Origin: Diadema setosum
Lineage: Eukaryota; Echinodermata; Echinoidea; Diadematoida; Diadematidae
NCBI GenBank assembly: GCA_033980235.1
Contig: CM067067.1
Location: forward strand, 35,271,700-35,335,699
Length of the DNA: 64,000 nucleotides
Direction of reading: 5' to 3'
Position 1 is the first letter of the stretch; every line of letters begins with the position of its first letter. Shown one piece after another: positions 63,757 through 64,000 of the stretch. The position numbers were made by a program, and so were the translations under genes. Below the pieces are notes generated by a model. The model saw only the letters and a program-made list of their open reading frames with translations. It made no database searches and was not told the origin of the DNA.

Positions 63757-64000
63757 CTGAGCGGACAAACCACAAGGTTAAGGTAAGGATTCAACAGGGT
63801 TTAACCTGTGCTATGAGACCACAGCAAATTTACTTGCTGTAAAGTGATGCTGTCTATAAAATTCATTAGAATTTCACAATACCATTGCAACTTGACAGAC
63901 AACATTGTGGACATATGCAAACACAAGAAGTGTTGGTGTTATACTTTCCAAAACATTGCTGTATCTTTCCATGTCTTGAAATTAAACTGGTTGAGTTCAT
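63757..64000. other. NCAPG2 intron continuing beyond the window
   Basis: Intron sequence upstream of window exon 1. The N-terminal half of NCAPG2 is expected further right, outside this window. Confidence 0.7.

Noticed and set aside
1..64000. A previously undescribed multi-gene system or operon
   Set aside because: The only supported genes are three known nuclear housekeeping genes in divergent and convergent orientation, with ordinary spliced structure. Nothing indicates they work as a unit.

Overview
This is an AT-rich, intron-rich animal nuclear genome window, not a bacterial one. It holds three ordinary eukaryotic protein genes set in dense, mostly non-autonomous DNA-transposon sequence. 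Several repeat families here (the AGGACAAGTTCACC family with TTAA target sites, the CCTCCGCC/CGTCCGTCC family, and repeats ending in CAGTGGCG) resemble repeats I associate with echinoderm and especially sea urchin genomes. The organism call, probably a sea urchin or close relative, is an inference. The gene calls rest on spliced protein similarity recalled from human families.

Layout. (1) Minus strand, 497-23901: a complete TUT1 gene (U6 snRNA uridylyltransferase / Star-PAP), 8 coding exons and 838 codons by my splicing. It has a U1-type zinc finger, a split RRM, a nucleotidyltransferase core with three Asp, a poly(A)-polymerase-associated region and a basic C-terminal domain. Its introns carry a 5.3-kb TIR element (3638-8928), a truncated non-LTR retrotransposon tail (about 10385-10693), a nested pogo-like plus CAGGG-type element holding a ~190-bp satellite with trimeric higher-order structure (13040-17830), and a nested pair of hAT-like elements with 8-bp target duplications (19436-23279). 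(2) A divergent intergenic region of about 2.5 kb. (3) Plus strand, 26419-39949: a complete NEMP-family nuclear-envelope membrane protein gene, 8 coding exons, 413 codons, with a signal peptide, cysteine-containing lumenal domain, about five membrane segments, a conserved nucleoplasmic segment and an acidic tail. (4) A convergent intergenic region, about 39950-45341. (5) Minus strand, 45354 to about 63756 and continuing beyond the window: the C-terminal 12 coding exons (about 673 residues) of NCAPG2, the condensin-II G2 subunit.

All exon joins were worked out by hand. Reading phases agree across every junction, and all introns look GT-AG except one probable GC-AG intron in NCAPG2 (52755-52754). 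The three genes are not an operon. They are housekeeping nuclear genes (RNA 3'-end modification, nuclear envelope, chromosome condensation) that happen to be adjacent.

The most unusual observations concern transposons rather than a new gene system. The last ~14 codons, stop codon and AATAAA signal of NCAPG2 appear to come from a TA-target MITE. There are at least three 'Russian-doll' nested transposon insertions with readable target duplications. A near-perfect ~160-bp-arm hairpin lies in an NCAPG2 intron. No CRISPR array, operon, tRNA gene or intact transposase was found.
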